This document shows, piece by piece, positions 1 through 9,036 of a stretch of 64,000 nt of DNA; position 1 is the stretch's first letter; every line of letters starts with the position of its first letter. The notes under the pieces are model-generated. The model ran no database searches and had not been told where the DNA came from. It worked only from the letters and a program-made list of their open reading frames with translations. Source of the DNA: Micropruina sp. (lineage in GTDB: Bacteria; Actinomycetota; Actinomycetes; Propionibacteriales; Propionibacteriaceae); contig JADJTO010000033.1 of NCBI GenBank assembly GCA_016711105.1, forward strand, positions 62,001 through 126,000. The letters are read 5' to 3'. A program made the position numbers and the translations under genes.

Positions 1-884
1 CCTTCCATTCGGTGATCTGGCCCGGCATCCTGCTCGGCGCGAACGGCCAGGGTGCCCACGGCGGCAAGCCGAGCCGCTTCGGCCCGCTGGACCTGCCTAC
101 CGAGGTGGTTTCCAGCGAGTACCTGACCATGTCGGGCTCGAAGCTCGCCTCGTCCCGCGGGCACGTGATCTACGTCCGCGACTTCCTGCGCGAGTTCGGC
201 CCGGACGCCCTGCGCTACTTCATCGCGGTGGCCGGCCCGGAGAACCAGGACGCCGACTTCACCTGGGACGAGTTCGTCCGTCGGGTGAACTTCGAACTGG
301 CCAACGAGTGGGGCAACCTGGTCAACCGGTCGATCTCCATGGCGCACAAGAACGTCGGCGCGATCCCGGCTGCCGGCGAGCTGACCGAGCCCGACCTGGC
401 CCTGCTCAACGCCTCCCAGGAGGCCTTCGGCACAGTGGGTGACCTCTGGGGTCGCTGCAAGTTCAAGGCGGCCACCTCAGAGGTGATGCGGATCGTGGGC
501 TTGGCCAACAAGTACCTCTCCGATCAGCAGCCCTGGAAGCTCAAGGACGACCCCCAGCGGCGCGACACGGTGCTGTACGTGGCCCTGCAGGTGGTCGCCG
601 ACTGCAACGCCCTGTTCACGCCGTTGCTGCCGCACGCCTCTCAGAAGGTCTTCGAGGCGCTCGGAGGCAGTGGCATCTGGGCCGCGCTGCCCGAGCTGGC
701 CGAGGTGTCAGAAGAGGGCAACGACGACTACTCGGTGCTGCGCGGGGACTACGTGAACCAGCAGGCGGTCTGGGCCTCCCGTCCGCTGGTGGCCGGAACG
801 CCCCTGACCAAACCGTCCCCGATCTTCGCCAAGCTGGACGACAAGCTGGGTGAGACCGGCCCGGAGTGGGCGCCGATCGCTTAG
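1..884 (+). CDS. metG: Methionyl-tRNA synthetase, C-terminal part (5' end outside window)
   Basis: Charges tRNA-Met with methionine in the cytoplasm. The reading frame is already open at base 3, so the N-terminal Rossmann half with the HIGH motif lies upstream. The visible ~293 residues begin at the end of the catalytic core (FHSVIWPGILLG), include the actinobacterial form of the KMSKS loop (MSGSKLASSRG, about residue 43 of the visible part), and continue into the helical anticodon-binding domain with the conserved NRS and KYLSDQQPWKL segments. The lysine-methionine pair of the classical KMSKS signature is replaced by KLASS, as in other actinobacterial MetRS. The stop overlaps the last 4 bases of the convergent kinase gene. 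Confidence 0.95.
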   Translation, partial: FHSVIWPGILLGANGQGAHGGKPSRFGPLDLPTEVVSSEYLTMSGSKLASSRGHVIYVRDFLREFGPDALRYFIAVAGPENQDADFTWDEFVRRVNFELANEWGNLVNRSISMAHKNVGAIPAAGELTEPDLALLNASQEAFGTVGDLWGRCKFKAATSEVMRIVGLANKYLSDQQPWKLKDDPQRRDTVLYVALQVVADCNALFTPLLPHASQKVFEALGGSGIWAALPELAEVSEEGNDDYSVLRGDYVNQQAVWASRPLVAGTPLTKPSPIFAKLDDKLGETGPEWAPIA

Positions 885-1459
885 CGGCGCAACTGACGCT
901 CGGCCTCAGCCATGGAGACCGCCACGAAACCGTTGGCGAGGGCTCGGCCACGCAGGGCCGGCTGGTCCTTCCACAACGCCAGCCCCCGGCGCAGTAACAC
1001 CGGGATCGGCTTGCGTTTCTGGGCCAGGTCGCGGCGCATCCGGAGCCAGGTGACCACCGCACGGGGCCGATCCAGGTAGAGACCGCTCGCGCGGATTCCA
1101 GCGGCCCGACAGAGCGGGAGGGCCTCGATCGCGAAAATCCCCTCGGCCAGCAGGATCGGCGCGGTCCGATCCAGCGTCACCAGGTGGCTGCCCATCGCTC
1201 TACTCAGCGGGATCGAATACGTCGGGGCGTTGGTGCGGCCGGTGCTGAGCAGGTCGTTGATGGCTCGCACTGCCGCTTCGCCGTCCCACGTGGCCGGATC
1301 GTCCCAATCGACGATGCCATGAGTCCGGGGGAGGCCAGGGGCGTCGGCATCGCGGTAGAAGTCATCCAAACGCAGGCACGGATGGCCTGAGCGGCGCACC
1401 AATCTGGACTTCCCGCTCCCCGACGGGCCGGCGATCAGCACCAGTTGGGGAGCGGTCAT
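881..1459 (-). CDS. Uridine kinase-like P-loop kinase
   Basis: A 192-residue P-loop NTPase of the uridine kinase/phosphoribulokinase type. Walker A is GPSGSGKS at residues 11-18, followed by RLDDFYRD near residue 31, the position of the catalytic Asp in uridine kinases, and a WDDPATWD segment near 52 that matches the family's substrate loop. It probably phosphorylates a nucleoside or similar small molecule; the exact substrate cannot be read from sequence. No Shine-Dalgarno is present. A TAGAAT box lies 8 bases before the ATG (plus-strand 1468-1473), suggesting a leaderless mRNA. Convergent with metG, divergent from the flavodoxin gene. Confidence 0.75.
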   Translation of the reverse strand: MTAPQLVLIAGPSGSGKSRLVRRSGHPCLRLDDFYRDADAPGLPRTHGIVDWDDPATWDGEAAVRAINDLLSTGRTNAPTYSIPLSRAMGSHLVTLDRTAPILLAEGIFAIEALPLCRAAGIRASGLYLDRPRAVVTWLRMRRDLAQKRKPIPVLLRRGLALWKDQPALRGRALANGFVAVSMAEAERQLRR

Positions 1460-1504
1460 GAACGCTCATTCTAGGGCTAGGCTCGTGGTGGAAAGGTCAT
1501 CGCC

Positions 1505-2005
1505 ATGAGCGTCCACATCGTCTACGAATCCTTGTTCGGCAACACCAGATTGGTGGCCGAAGCCATCGCGGAAGGTTTCCGCTCGGGGGGTGTGGAGACA
1601 GCCGTCGGCAGAGTCGCCGAGGCGGCACCGGAACTGCCCGAGGGGACCGACCTGCTGCTGGTCGGGGGGCCGGTGCACGCGTTCGGGATGACCCAGCAGA
1701 CAACCCGGGAAGACGCCGTCCGGCAGGGTGCCACCGAGGGTGACACGAAGGTCGGCCTGCGGGAGTGGATTTCTGGGATCACGCCGCAACCCGGTTTACG
1801 GGTCCTCACCTTCGACACCCATGTGACCCAGAAGTGGGTGCCAGGCTCGGCTGCCAAGCAGGCTGCGGAGGCGCTGGAGCTGCGGGGCTTCGCCAAGGCT
1901 GAGCGTGGGGAAACGTTCTACGTCCACGGGATCACCGGCCCCTTGGCCGACGGCGAACAGGAGCGGGCCAAGGCGTGGGGCGCTCGGCTGGCCGACCGCT
2001 TCTGA
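1505..2005 (+). CDS. Flavodoxin-domain protein
   Basis: A 166-residue cytoplasmic protein with a single flavodoxin-like domain. The N-terminal YESLFGNTRLVAEAI segment (residues 6-20) is the FMN phosphate-binding loop, and a GGPVHAFGM segment near residue 54 fits the second FMN loop. It is likely an FMN-dependent electron carrier or small oxidoreductase; no partner is encoded nearby. A GGAAAGG ribosome-binding site lies 8 bases upstream of the ATG. It ends one base before the convergent phosphosugar mutase gene, with no room for a terminator. Confidence 0.75.
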   Translation: MSVHIVYESLFGNTRLVAEAIAEGFRSGGVETAVGRVAEAAPELPEGTDLLLVGGPVHAFGMTQQTTREDAVRQGATEGDTKVGLREWISGITPQPGLRVLTFDTHVTQKWVPGSAAKQAAEALELRGFAKAERGETFYVHGITGPLADGEQERAKAWGARLADRF

Positions 2006-3655
2006 TCACAGCCCCAGGGCTTGTGCCACGTCGCCCCGGGCACGCGCCAGCATCGCCTCGGCAGCTTCCCGTGCCGCCGCCAGGTCCTGGGACTCCTCGA
2101 CCGGCAGGCTGACCTGCAGGTAGCACTTCAGCTTCGGCTCGGTCCCCGAGGGCCGGACGACCACCCGCACCCGTTCGCCGCTGAACAGCAGCCCGTCCGT
2201 TGGTGGCAGGTCACCACCCTCGCCGGCCAGATCGGTGAAGCTGACCGGCTGCCCGCCCAGGCTGACCGGCGGGGCGAGCCGCAGCCGCTGCATCGCCGCG
2301 TCGATCAGCGACAGGTCGTCCACCCGGTAGGCCAACTGGGCGGTGACGTGCAGACCGTAGCTGCGGGCGATGTCGTCCAGGAGGTCGGCCACGGTCCTCC
2401 CCGCGGCCTTCAGTTCGGCCGCGAGCGCCAGCACCCGGAGCAGGGTCGTGATGCCGTCCTTGTCTGGGACCGCCGCCGAATCGGTGCAGTAGCCGATCGC
2501 CTCTTCGTAGCCGAAGGCCAGGTTCGGCACCCGTCCGATCCACTTGAACCCGGTCAGGGTGGCTTGGAACGGCTGGCCATGGGCGGCCGCCATCCGGGAG
2601 AGCAGGGTGCTGGAGACGATAGAGCACGCATAGGTGCCCTGGGCGCCGGAGCGGAGCGCCTTCTCGGCCAGGATCGAGCCCAACTCATCGCCGGTGAGCA
2701 TCCGCCAGACCCCGTTGAACGGCGCCGCGACCGCGCAGCGATCCGCGTCCGGGTCGTTGGCGATGGCCAGGTCCGCCCCGGTTTCGGCGGCCACGGCCAG
2801 GGCAAGGTCCATCGCCCCGCGCTCCTCGGGGTTGGGGAAGGGAACCGTCGGGAAGGTGGGGTCCGGCTCCACCTGCGCAGCCACCTCGGCCGGCGCCGGG
2901 AAGCCGCTGCGTTCCACGACGGCCCGGACGATAGCCGCGCCCACGCCGTGCATCGCGGTGTAGGCCCAGCGGAACTCGCGCGGTGCCTCGGGCGCAACCA
3001 GCGATGCGGCGCGGGTCAGGTAGGCCTCGACCAGGTCGTCGCCCACCGGCCGGTGGCTGGTCGAGCGCGGAAGGGCGCTCAGCGGCCCGATCGACGCCGC
3101 CTCGATCGCGGTCGCAATGTCGGCGTCCGCCGGGGGGATGATCTGTGAACCGTCCCCCAGATAGACCTTGTAGCCGTTGTCTTGGGGCGGATTGTGGGAG
3201 GCGGTGACCACCACGCCGGCAACGCAGTCGAAGTGCTTGATCCCGAAGGCCACCACGGGGGTGGGGAGGGCTCGCGAGCAGAGCAGCGGGACGAGGCCCG
3301 CACCGGCCATGATCTCCGCGGTGTCGGCGGCGAAGACGTCGGAGTTGTGGCGTGCATCGAAGCCGATGATCACCCGGGCTCCAGCCAAGCCGCGGGCCAC
3401 CAGGTACGCGGCCAAGCCGGCGGCGGCGCGCGGGACGACCACGCGGTTCATCCGAGCCGGGCCTGGTCCCAGCGGTCCGCGGAGGCCGGCCGTGCCGAAC
3501 GTCAGCGGCCCGGAGAAGGCGTCAGCCAGTTCGGCGTCGGCGACCGCGTCCCCGGTGATCGCCCGGTCACGCAGATCCTCCAACCTGGCCCTGGTAGCCG
3601 GGTCGGGGTCCTCAACCAGCCAGTCCTGGATGGCCGCGGTGAGCAGTGCGTCCAT
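2006..3655 (-). CDS. Phosphoglucomutase/phosphomannomutase family protein (PgcA/PmmB type)
   Basis: 549 residues with the four alpha-D-phosphohexomutase domains. The phospho-serine loop TASHNPPQDNGYK has its Ser at residue 153; the Mg-binding loop DPDADR, the sugar-specificity loop GYEEAIGY and the C-terminal phosphate-binding RPSGTEPKLK are all present, so the enzyme looks active. The length and the long N-terminal extension match the PmmB/PgcA branch (mycobacterial pmmB), often interpreted as phosphopentomutase or phosphoglucomutase. It lies 12 bases downstream of the purine nucleoside phosphorylase on the same strand. That pairing suggests interconversion of ribose-1-P/deoxyribose-1-P released by phosphorolysis (inference). 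Confidence 0.85.
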   Translation of the reverse strand: MDALLTAAIQDWLVEDPDPATRARLEDLRDRAITGDAVADAELADAFSGPLTFGTAGLRGPLGPGPARMNRVVVPRAAAGLAAYLVARGLAGARVIIGFDARHNSDVFAADTAEIMAGAGLVPLLCSRALPTPVVAFGIKHFDCVAGVVVTASHNPPQDNGYKVYLGDGSQIIPPADADIATAIEAASIGPLSALPRSTSHRPVGDDLVEAYLTRAASLVAPEAPREFRWAYTAMHGVGAAIVRAVVERSGFPAPAEVAAQVEPDPTFPTVPFPNPEERGAMDLALAVAAETGADLAIANDPDADRCAVAAPFNGVWRMLTGDELGSILAEKALRSGAQGTYACSIVSSTLLSRMAAAHGQPFQATLTGFKWIGRVPNLAFGYEEAIGYCTDSAAVPDKDGITTLLRVLALAAELKAAGRTVADLLDDIARSYGLHVTAQLAYRVDDLSLIDAAMQRLRLAPPVSLGGQPVSFTDLAGEGGDLPPTDGLLFSGERVRVVVRPSGTEPKLKCYLQVSLPVEESQDLAAAREAAEAMLARARGDVAQALGL

Positions 3656-3667
3656 GTCGCCGCCCCC

Positions 3668-4472
3668 TCAGAGCCGCTGCAGCAGGCCGGACAGCAGGGT
3701 TCGGAGCCGATCCTCGGCTGCGCGACCCGCCTCGACCACCTCGGCGTGGTTCAGCTCGCCCGCCGAGATCCCGGCGGCGGCGTTGGTCACCAGGGAGATC
3801 CCCAGCACCTCAAGACCCGCCTCGCGGGCGGCAATCGTCTCCAGGGCGGTGGACATGCCCACCAGATCGCCACCGATCGTGCGGGCCATCCGGACCTCGG
3901 CCGGGGTTTCGTAGGCGGGCCCGGAGAACTGCACGTAGACGCCCGACTCCAGGCTCGGGTCGACCTCACGGGCGAGCGCGTTCAGGCGGGCGCTGTAGGC
4001 CTGGGGAGAGGTCGATGAAGGTGGCGCCGACCAGCGGCGTTGCTCCGGTGAGGTTGATGTGGTCGCTGATCAGCACCGGGGTTCCGGGCGTCCACGCCGG
4101 GTTGATCCCGCCACAACCGTTGGTCAGCACCAGGGAGGCTGCGCCCAGGGCAGCGGCCGTCCGAACCCCGTGTACGACGGCGGCCACGCCTTTGCCCTCA
4201 TAGAAGTGGGTGCGTCCGGTGAAGAGCGCCGCAAGTTTGCCGGTCGGGGTGCGAATCACCCGCAGCACCCCGCCGTGGCCGACGACCACGGGAGCGGAGA
4301 AGCCGGGAAGGTCACTCAGCGGGCATTCGTCCACGAGTTCGCCCAAGCCAACCGCAGCGGTCGACCACCCCGACCCCAGGACGAGGGCCAACTCGACGCC
4401 CTCGATTCCGAACCGTGCACGGACGGCGGCGGCGGCCTCAGCGGCCAGCGTTACGGGATCAGCGGTGATCAT
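3668..4472 (-). CDS. Purine nucleoside phosphorylase (frameshifted in this sequence)
   Basis: Trimeric-type PNP, which cleaves purine (deoxy)nucleosides with phosphate. Motifs in order: GSGWS (phosphate loop), GRTHFYEGKG, LTNGCGGIN, then after the break FSGPAYETPAEVRMART, GMSTALE and VTNAAAG with the base-binding Asn. The frame breaks in a run of four G (plus-strand 4003-4006). Removing one base restores the expected sequence through the joint and gives 267 residues, the normal length. I treat this as one gene with a +1 sequence error. The start at 4472 (MITADP) is chosen because TATAGT lies 6 bases upstream (leaderless) and it avoids overlap with the membrane-protein gene. The downstream mutase is probably co-transcribed. 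Confidence 0.85.
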
Positions 4473-4479
4473 CCAGCGA

Positions 4480-4932
4480 CTATAGACCGAGCCACCGACG
4501 CCGCTCACCTTCCTCGACCTCGTCGCTCTCCTCCAGTGCGAAGGTTGATCCGGCTCGCTTCGGCAGCGCCGCGGTGACCAGCACGAGGGCCAGCCCGAGC
4601 CCCGACCAGAGCAGTGCCTGCCCGGCGTGGACGAGGGGCGGATTGCCGGTCAGGTAGCTGGCCAGCATCAGCAGCACCCCGATCGCCGCGACGCCGCCGG
4701 CCAGGCCGAGCGCCAGCCGAGTGAAGGGTCGCAGCGGAAGGCAGCGCAGCCCCAAGTGCACCACGATCAGGGCGACGGCGCCGCTGAGCGGGACCGACGA
4801 AAGCTCCAACATCCGGCGCTGCAACACGGTGGCTTCGGGCAGCCCGAGCACGATCATGGCCACCGACGCGGTGACCAGCAGGGCGGCGCTGATCGCGATC
4901 GGGATCGGCCCGATCTGGGGCTGCTCGCTCAT
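4480..4932 (-). CDS. Small four-helix membrane protein, unknown function
   Basis: 150 residues with four hydrophobic segments (about 10-28, 46-65, 73-93 and 104-122) and a charged C-terminal tail (EESDEVEEGERRR). I do not recognise a named family. A GGGAGA ribosome-binding site precedes the ATG. Its stop lies 7 bases before the chosen start of the purine nucleoside phosphorylase on the same strand. The two are adjacent, but the phosphorylase has its own promoter-like box inside this gene's end, so co-regulation is uncertain. Confidence 0.6.
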   Translation of the reverse strand: MSEQPQIGPIPIAISAALLVTASVAMIVLGLPEATVLQRRMLELSSVPLSGAVALIVVHLGLRCLPLRPFTRLALGLAGGVAAIGVLLMLASYLTGNPPLVHAGQALLWSGLGLALVLVTAALPKRAGSTFALEESDEVEEGERRRWLGL

Positions 4933-5019
4933 CGTGGTCTCCCGTCTGGGGCGCTGGTCGTCGGCACTGTACCCGGACGACCTGAGGGCGCGGCGTCAGC
5001 TTCATGGGAGACTACCGGG

Positions 5020-6429
5020 ATGACGGATGTGGTGATCATCGGGGGCGGTCCGGCCGGGTATGAAGCGGCCTTGGTGGGCAGCCAACTCGGGGGCCAGGTC
5101 ACGCTGATCGAGCGGACGGGCATGGGTGGCGCCGCCGTGCTGACCGACGTTGTGCCGTCCAAGACGCTGATCGCCACGGCCGAGGTGATGGCCAAGATCG
5201 GGCAGGCCGAGCAACTCGGTCTGGGTTTGGCCTCGGGTGAACCGTTGGCCCAAGCGATCGCCGTTGATCTGGGCACGGTGAACCGCCGGGTGATGGCCCT
5301 GGCGAAAGCGCAGTCGTCCGACATTCGGGAACGGCTGCTGCACGAGGGCGTGCGCCTGATCGCCGGGTCGGGCCGCTTGAACGGCACCTCCGAGGTGATC
5401 GCCACCACCGATCAGGGCGAGCAGGGGTTGCCCGCCGACATCATTCTGATCGCGACGGGCGGCACCCCGCGGGCATTGCCGACCGCTCAGCCGGACGGCG
5501 AGCGCATCTTCAACTGGACCCAGATCTACAACCTCGACCGCCTCCCCGAGCGGCTGATCGTGGTGGGTTCCGGCGTTACCGGGGCCGAGTTCGCCAGCGC
5601 CTACAACGCCCTGGGGGTGGACGTGGTGTTGGTGTCGTCGCGGCATCAGGTGCTTCCCGGTCAGGACGACGACGCCGGCCGGGTGGTCCAGGGCGTCTTC
5701 GAACGCAGCGGCATGACCATCCTTTCCCAGGCGCGGGCCGAATCGGCCCACCGGGAGGGCGACGAGGTGGTGGTCACGCTGGCCGGCGGCGAGACCGTCC
5801 GCGGCTCGCATTGTCTGATGGCGGTGGGCGCCACCCCCAACACCCACGGTCTTGGCCTGGCCGAGGCCGGCGTGGAGGTCAACGGGTCCGGCCAGATCAT
5901 CGTCGACAAGGTGTCCCGGACGTCCGCCCGAGGGGTTTACGCCGCGGGCGACTGCACCGGCGTGTTCGCCCTGGCCTCGGTGGCCGCGATGCAGGGCCGG
6001 ATCGCGATGTGGCACTCGCTGGGTGACGCTGTCTCGCCGCTCAACCTGTGCACGGTGTCGTCCAACGTTTTCACCGCACCTGAAATCGCCACGGTCGGGG
6101 TCACGCAGGCGCAGGTGGATGCCGGCCTGGTGCGGGCGCTGGCGGTGATGCTGCCGCTGCCGCGCAACGCCCGAGCCAAGATGCAGGGGGTTCGGGACGG
6201 ATTCGTGAAGATCTTCTGCCTGCCCACCACGGGCATCGTGGTCGGTGGGGTCGCGGTGGCTCCTTCGGCCAGCGAACTCATTCATCCGTTGTCGATTGCG
6301 GTGAGCGCCAAGTTGACCGTTGATCAGTTGGCGAACGCCTTCACCGTCTACCCCTCGCTCAGCGGCTCCCTGGCCGAGGCGGCCCGCCGGCTGCACGGAC
6401 ACTCCGCCGAACAGGTGGTCAGCTTCTGA
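5020..6429 (+). CDS. lpdA: LpdA-like NAD(P)H quinone dehydrogenase / flavoprotein disulfide reductase family
   Basis: 469 residues. FAD-binding GGGPAGYEAA lies near residue 7, the NAD(P) loop GSGVTGAEFASAY near residue 186, FAD motif YAAGDCTG near 305, and the dimerisation domain is C-terminal. The segment that carries the redox disulfide in lipoamide dehydrogenases (GGTCLNxGCIPSK) reads GGAAVLTDVVPSK, so both cysteines are absent. This is the signature of the mycobacterial LpdA (Rv3303c) subgroup, which reduces quinones rather than lipoamide. The frame stays open far upstream, but ATG 5020 begins the conserved fold, so the longer reading is rejected. No lipoyl-dependent complex is encoded nearby. 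Confidence 0.85.
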   Translation: MTDVVIIGGGPAGYEAALVGSQLGGQVTLIERTGMGGAAVLTDVVPSKTLIATAEVMAKIGQAEQLGLGLASGEPLAQAIAVDLGTVNRRVMALAKAQSSDIRERLLHEGVRLIAGSGRLNGTSEVIATTDQGEQGLPADIILIATGGTPRALPTAQPDGERIFNWTQIYNLDRLPERLIVVGSGVTGAEFASAYNALGVDVVLVSSRHQVLPGQDDDAGRVVQGVFERSGMTILSQARAESAHREGDEVVVTLAGGETVRGSHCLMAVGATPNTHGLGLAEAGVEVNGSGQIIVDKVSRTSARGVYAAGDCTGVFALASVAAMQGRIAMWHSLGDAVSPLNLCTVSSNVFTAPEIATVGVTQAQVDAGLVRALAVMLPLPRNARAKMQGVRDGFVKIFCLPTTGIVVGGVAVAPSASELIHPLSIAVSAKLTVDQLANAFTVYPSLSGSLAEAARRLHGHSAEQVVSF

Positions 6430-6466
6430 GGCCGACCAACCTTCGGCTTCTCGATCGCCGGCCTCA
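6427..6466. terminator. Candidate bidirectional terminator between convergent genes
   Basis: TGAGGCCG (6427-6434) and CGGCCTCA (6459-6466) form an 8-bp GC-rich stem. The two arms contain the stop codons of the two convergent genes. The loop is about 24 bases and there is no clear T-run, so this is a weak structural call. Confidence 0.4.
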
Positions 6467-7772
6467 GCGGACGAACACCCGGTAGTTCCAGGGGGCCAAC
6501 TCCAAGGTCAAGTCCTGATCCAGGTGGTTGAGTTCCCCACTCTCGAAGTCCCGGTAACTGCCGTGGTAGAGCGACTCCCGGAAGGAGGCGGTCACCGGCT
6601 CGGCGGAGAAGTTGAAGACGCCGAAGATCTTGTCGTTCTCGTTCTCCCGGACGAAGCTCAGGATCCGGGTCTTGTCCGAGTTCGGTACCCGTACCATTCG
6701 GGCACCCCAGGGCGCGTTCCACAGGGCCGTGTCGGCGTGCTTGAGGGCGAACAGTCGCCGGTACAGCTCCCCGTGGGGGTGCTGCTGCCAGATGATCGAG
6801 TCCCGCTCGAAGAACTCCAACCGCTTGTCAAAGCCGGCTTCCTGACCGTTGTAGATCAACGGCATGCCCTCGCTGAGGACGGACAGCACCATCGCTGCTT
6901 CCAGCCCCGGTCCGAACTGTTCGAACTCGGTACCCTCCCAGGCGTTCTTGTCGTGATTGCTCACGAACAGCATCCGCTGCGCCTCGGGGGCCAGTTCTTT
7001 GTCGTTCCAGGCGTAATAGACCTCCAACGCGGAGCAGTCCAGCTGACCGGTACAGATCCGGTGCACCAGATCGTTCCAATGCCAGGAGTAGGTCATGTCG
7101 AAGGCCGCGGCGTGCAAGTCCTTGGCTTCCCATTCGGCGAGCATGAAGACCGGTTTGATCTGATCCAGCTCAGCCCGGACGGTTTCCCAGAAGTCGGTCG
7201 GTACGAACCCGGCAACATCGCAGCGGAAGCCGTCCAGATCCGCCTCGCGCACCCAGTACGCCAGCACGTCGGTCATGTATTCGCGCAGTTCGGCGTGCTG
7301 GTAGTCCAGGTCGATGATGTCGTCCCAGTCCCACCAAGGAGTGGGGCAGAAGTCACCCTTCCAGTCGCGCAGATACCATTCGGGATGCTCGGTGACCAGG
7401 TTGCTGTCCCACGCGGTGTGGTTGGGCCACCCAGTCCAGGATCACGTGCATGCCCAGCTCGTGGGCGGCGGCGACGAACGCCCGGACGTCGTCCAGGGTG
7501 CCGAACTCTGGATTCACCCCGTAGTAGTCCTTGACCGCATATGGGCTGCCCAACACGCCCTTGCGGTTCACCTCACCGATCGGGTTGATCGGCATCAACC
7601 ACAGGATGTCGGCCCCCAGTTCGCGTAGCCGGGGCAGTTCCAGCTGGGCTGCCGCGAAGGTGCCTTCGGCGGTGAACTGCCGCGTGTTGATCTGGTAGAT
7701 GGTGGCGTTCCGGCTCCACTCGGGGTGGGAGATTCGGACGTAGGGGACCGGGCGGTAGCGGTCGGCGGGCAT
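6464..7772 (-). CDS. GH13 alpha-amylase family glycosyl hydrolase (frameshifted in this sequence)
   Basis: About 435 residues after joining. Conserved GH13 regions: YQINTRQF near the N-terminus, region I DWVANHTAW (restored), region II GFRCDVAGF with the catalytic Asp nucleophile, region III MLAEWE with the acid/base Glu, and region IV FVSNHDKNAW. A C-terminal beta domain follows. The frame breaks at a GGG run (plus-strand 7424-7426); deleting one base rebuilds region I exactly. The compact length with no starch-binding or N-terminal domain suggests a cytoplasmic alpha-glucosidase/maltodextrin-type enzyme. Start 7772 is taken because AGAGG lies 8 bases upstream; a GTG at 7781 is too close to it. 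Confidence 0.8.
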
Positions 7773-8147
7773 GGGCGGCACCTCTCTGCGGGCGGCAATA
7801 ATGTGAGCCTGGCTAGGGCAGGGACCCGACTAGACCAGTGCCTCCATCCTGGCCTGCGCTCCGGCCGGTGGCGAGGGGAAGGTCAGAAGTTCGACCGATA
7901 CTGAGGAGCCACCGACCGCCGCTCGGCTTGGCTGATTGGGCACGCAGTCGAGGGGAGCGAGGCGACCACGAAAAGTCCGTGTGCTGGGCGGGTTTTGCTT
8001 GGCGCCCTGTTGGTGAGAGACTTGTCTCGCTGTCGCAAGTGCACCATGCCAGGCTCGTCCTTAAATGCAGGGGTTTTTTGCGGGGACATATGTCTGACAG
8101 CGTGAATTTGGCCCCTTGGTGGGGCCACCAGCAGTAAGGAAATGCGC
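7773..8147 (+). promoter_or_regulatory. Upstream region of cspA with hairpin next to the ribosome-binding site
   Basis: 375 bases without a gene. Immediately before the AAGGA of cspA is a perfect hairpin: GGCCCC (8110-8115), 5-base loop, GGGGCC (8121-8126). A structured leader directly upstream of the SD would suit temperature-sensitive translation of a cold-shock gene, but this is inference. No convincing promoter hexamers could be fixed. The rest of the interval shows no coding potential or repeats that I can see. Confidence 0.4.
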
Positions 8148-8351
8148 ATGGCGCAAGGAACCGTCAAGTGGTTCAATGCCGACAAGGGCTTCGGGTTCAT
8201 CGAGGTTGACGGTGGAGGGCAGGACGTCTTCGTTCATTACTCCGCCATCGAGACCAGTGGCTACCGTTCGCTGACCGAGGGTCAGCGCGTCGAGTTCAAG
8301 GTCGTTCCCGGTAACAAGGGTCCTCAGGCCGACGGCGTTCGCGCGGTCTGA
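8148..8351 (+). CDS. cspA: Cold-shock protein, CspA family
   Basis: A 67-residue single OB-fold RNA/ssDNA chaperone. RNP1 KGFGFI and RNP2 VFVHY are intact, as is the N-terminal GTVKWFN. An ATG six bases upstream (8142) directly abuts the AAGGA ribosome-binding site, so the second ATG at 8148, with 6-7 bases of spacing, is the better start. The gene is followed by a strong palindromic terminator and is monocistronic. Confidence 0.95.
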   Translation: MAQGTVKWFNADKGFGFIEVDGGGQDVFVHYSAIETSGYRSLTEGQRVEFKVVPGNKGPQADGVRAV

Positions 8352-8440
8352 CCCATCGACTCTCGGACTCGTCCGAGTAGGCCGGGTTTCGATCCGGCCG
8401 CGTTCACGACATTAGTTCATTCCACAGTCTGGACGTGACT

Positions 8441-8480
8441 ACAACTGCCCGGCCCCCCTATCTAGGGGCCGGGCAGTTGT
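8441..8480. terminator. Perfect 16-bp stem terminator after cspA
   Basis: ACAACTGCCCGGCCCC (8441-8456) and its exact reverse complement (8465-8480) flank an 8-base loop. It sits between cspA and a convergent gene. There is no T-run, so it may serve both strands as a structural terminator. Confidence 0.7.
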
Positions 8481-8509
8481 TCGTCCGGGCAGTTGGTCGT
8501 CTCTGCGGG

Positions 8510-8974
8510 TCAGCGCAGACGTAGCTTGTCCAGGCTGGCGTGCGCGCCGCCACCGTCACGGTCGGGAGTGATCACCAGCTCCAGCACGGTGACTCCGGCC
8601 AGGTTGACCTCATGCTCTTCGGCTTCATGGCTGCCGCCCTGGGGGCTGAAGTTCCACTGTTGCCGGACGATGTCGCGGAAGGTGACGCCGGCGTCCTCGG
8701 AGGCGCGCAGGAGGTACTCCTGGGAGCGGGCCACGGCCAACTCAATGAACTCCACCCGGACGCGCTTGAGCGCCTGGGGCACAGCGAAACTCAGCCGAAT
8801 CGTCTGCTCACCCGGTGTCGCGGCACGCCAGCCGCCGACCTGCCCGGGGATCAGGGCGGCCTCGATCGGGTGGGCCGCGTCCTCAGAGGTGATCTCAACC
8901 TCGGCGAGAGCCTCCAAGTCCAACCAGTCGGACTGATCGACGGCGTGGGCTGGATCGATGATCTTCTTGCGCAT
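8510..8974 (-). CDS. Hypothetical protein, possible galactose-binding-like (F5/8-type) beta fold
   Basis: 154 residues, no signal peptide or membrane segment. The pattern of an N-terminal DWLDLEALAEVEITSED, a central TIRLSFAVPQALKRVRVEF and a C-terminal VTVLELVITPDRDGG...SLDKLRL resembles discoidin/F5-8-type beta-sandwich domains, where a LxF-P-hydrophobic stretch and a C-terminal LxLxITP strand recur. Function unknown. A GGAGAGAG ribosome-binding site lies 5 bases before the ATG. The gene converges on cspA across the shared terminator. Confidence 0.6.
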   Translation of the reverse strand: MRKKIIDPAHAVDQSDWLDLEALAEVEITSEDAAHPIEAALIPGQVGGWRAATPGEQTIRLSFAVPQALKRVRVEFIELAVARSQEYLLRASEDAGVTFRDIVRQQWNFSPQGGSHEAEEHEVNLAGVTVLELVITPDRDGGGAHASLDKLRLR

Positions 8975-9036
8975 GGTGACTCTCTCCGCTTCTGGGGTTC
9001 AACGAGGGCACAGGGCCGGGAGGCCTGGGCCAGGAA

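Noticed and set aside
4627..5019. N-terminal extension of the LpdA-like protein
   Set aside because: The 131 extra codons are antisense to the membrane-protein gene and have no conserved pattern; the FAD fold starts at 5020.
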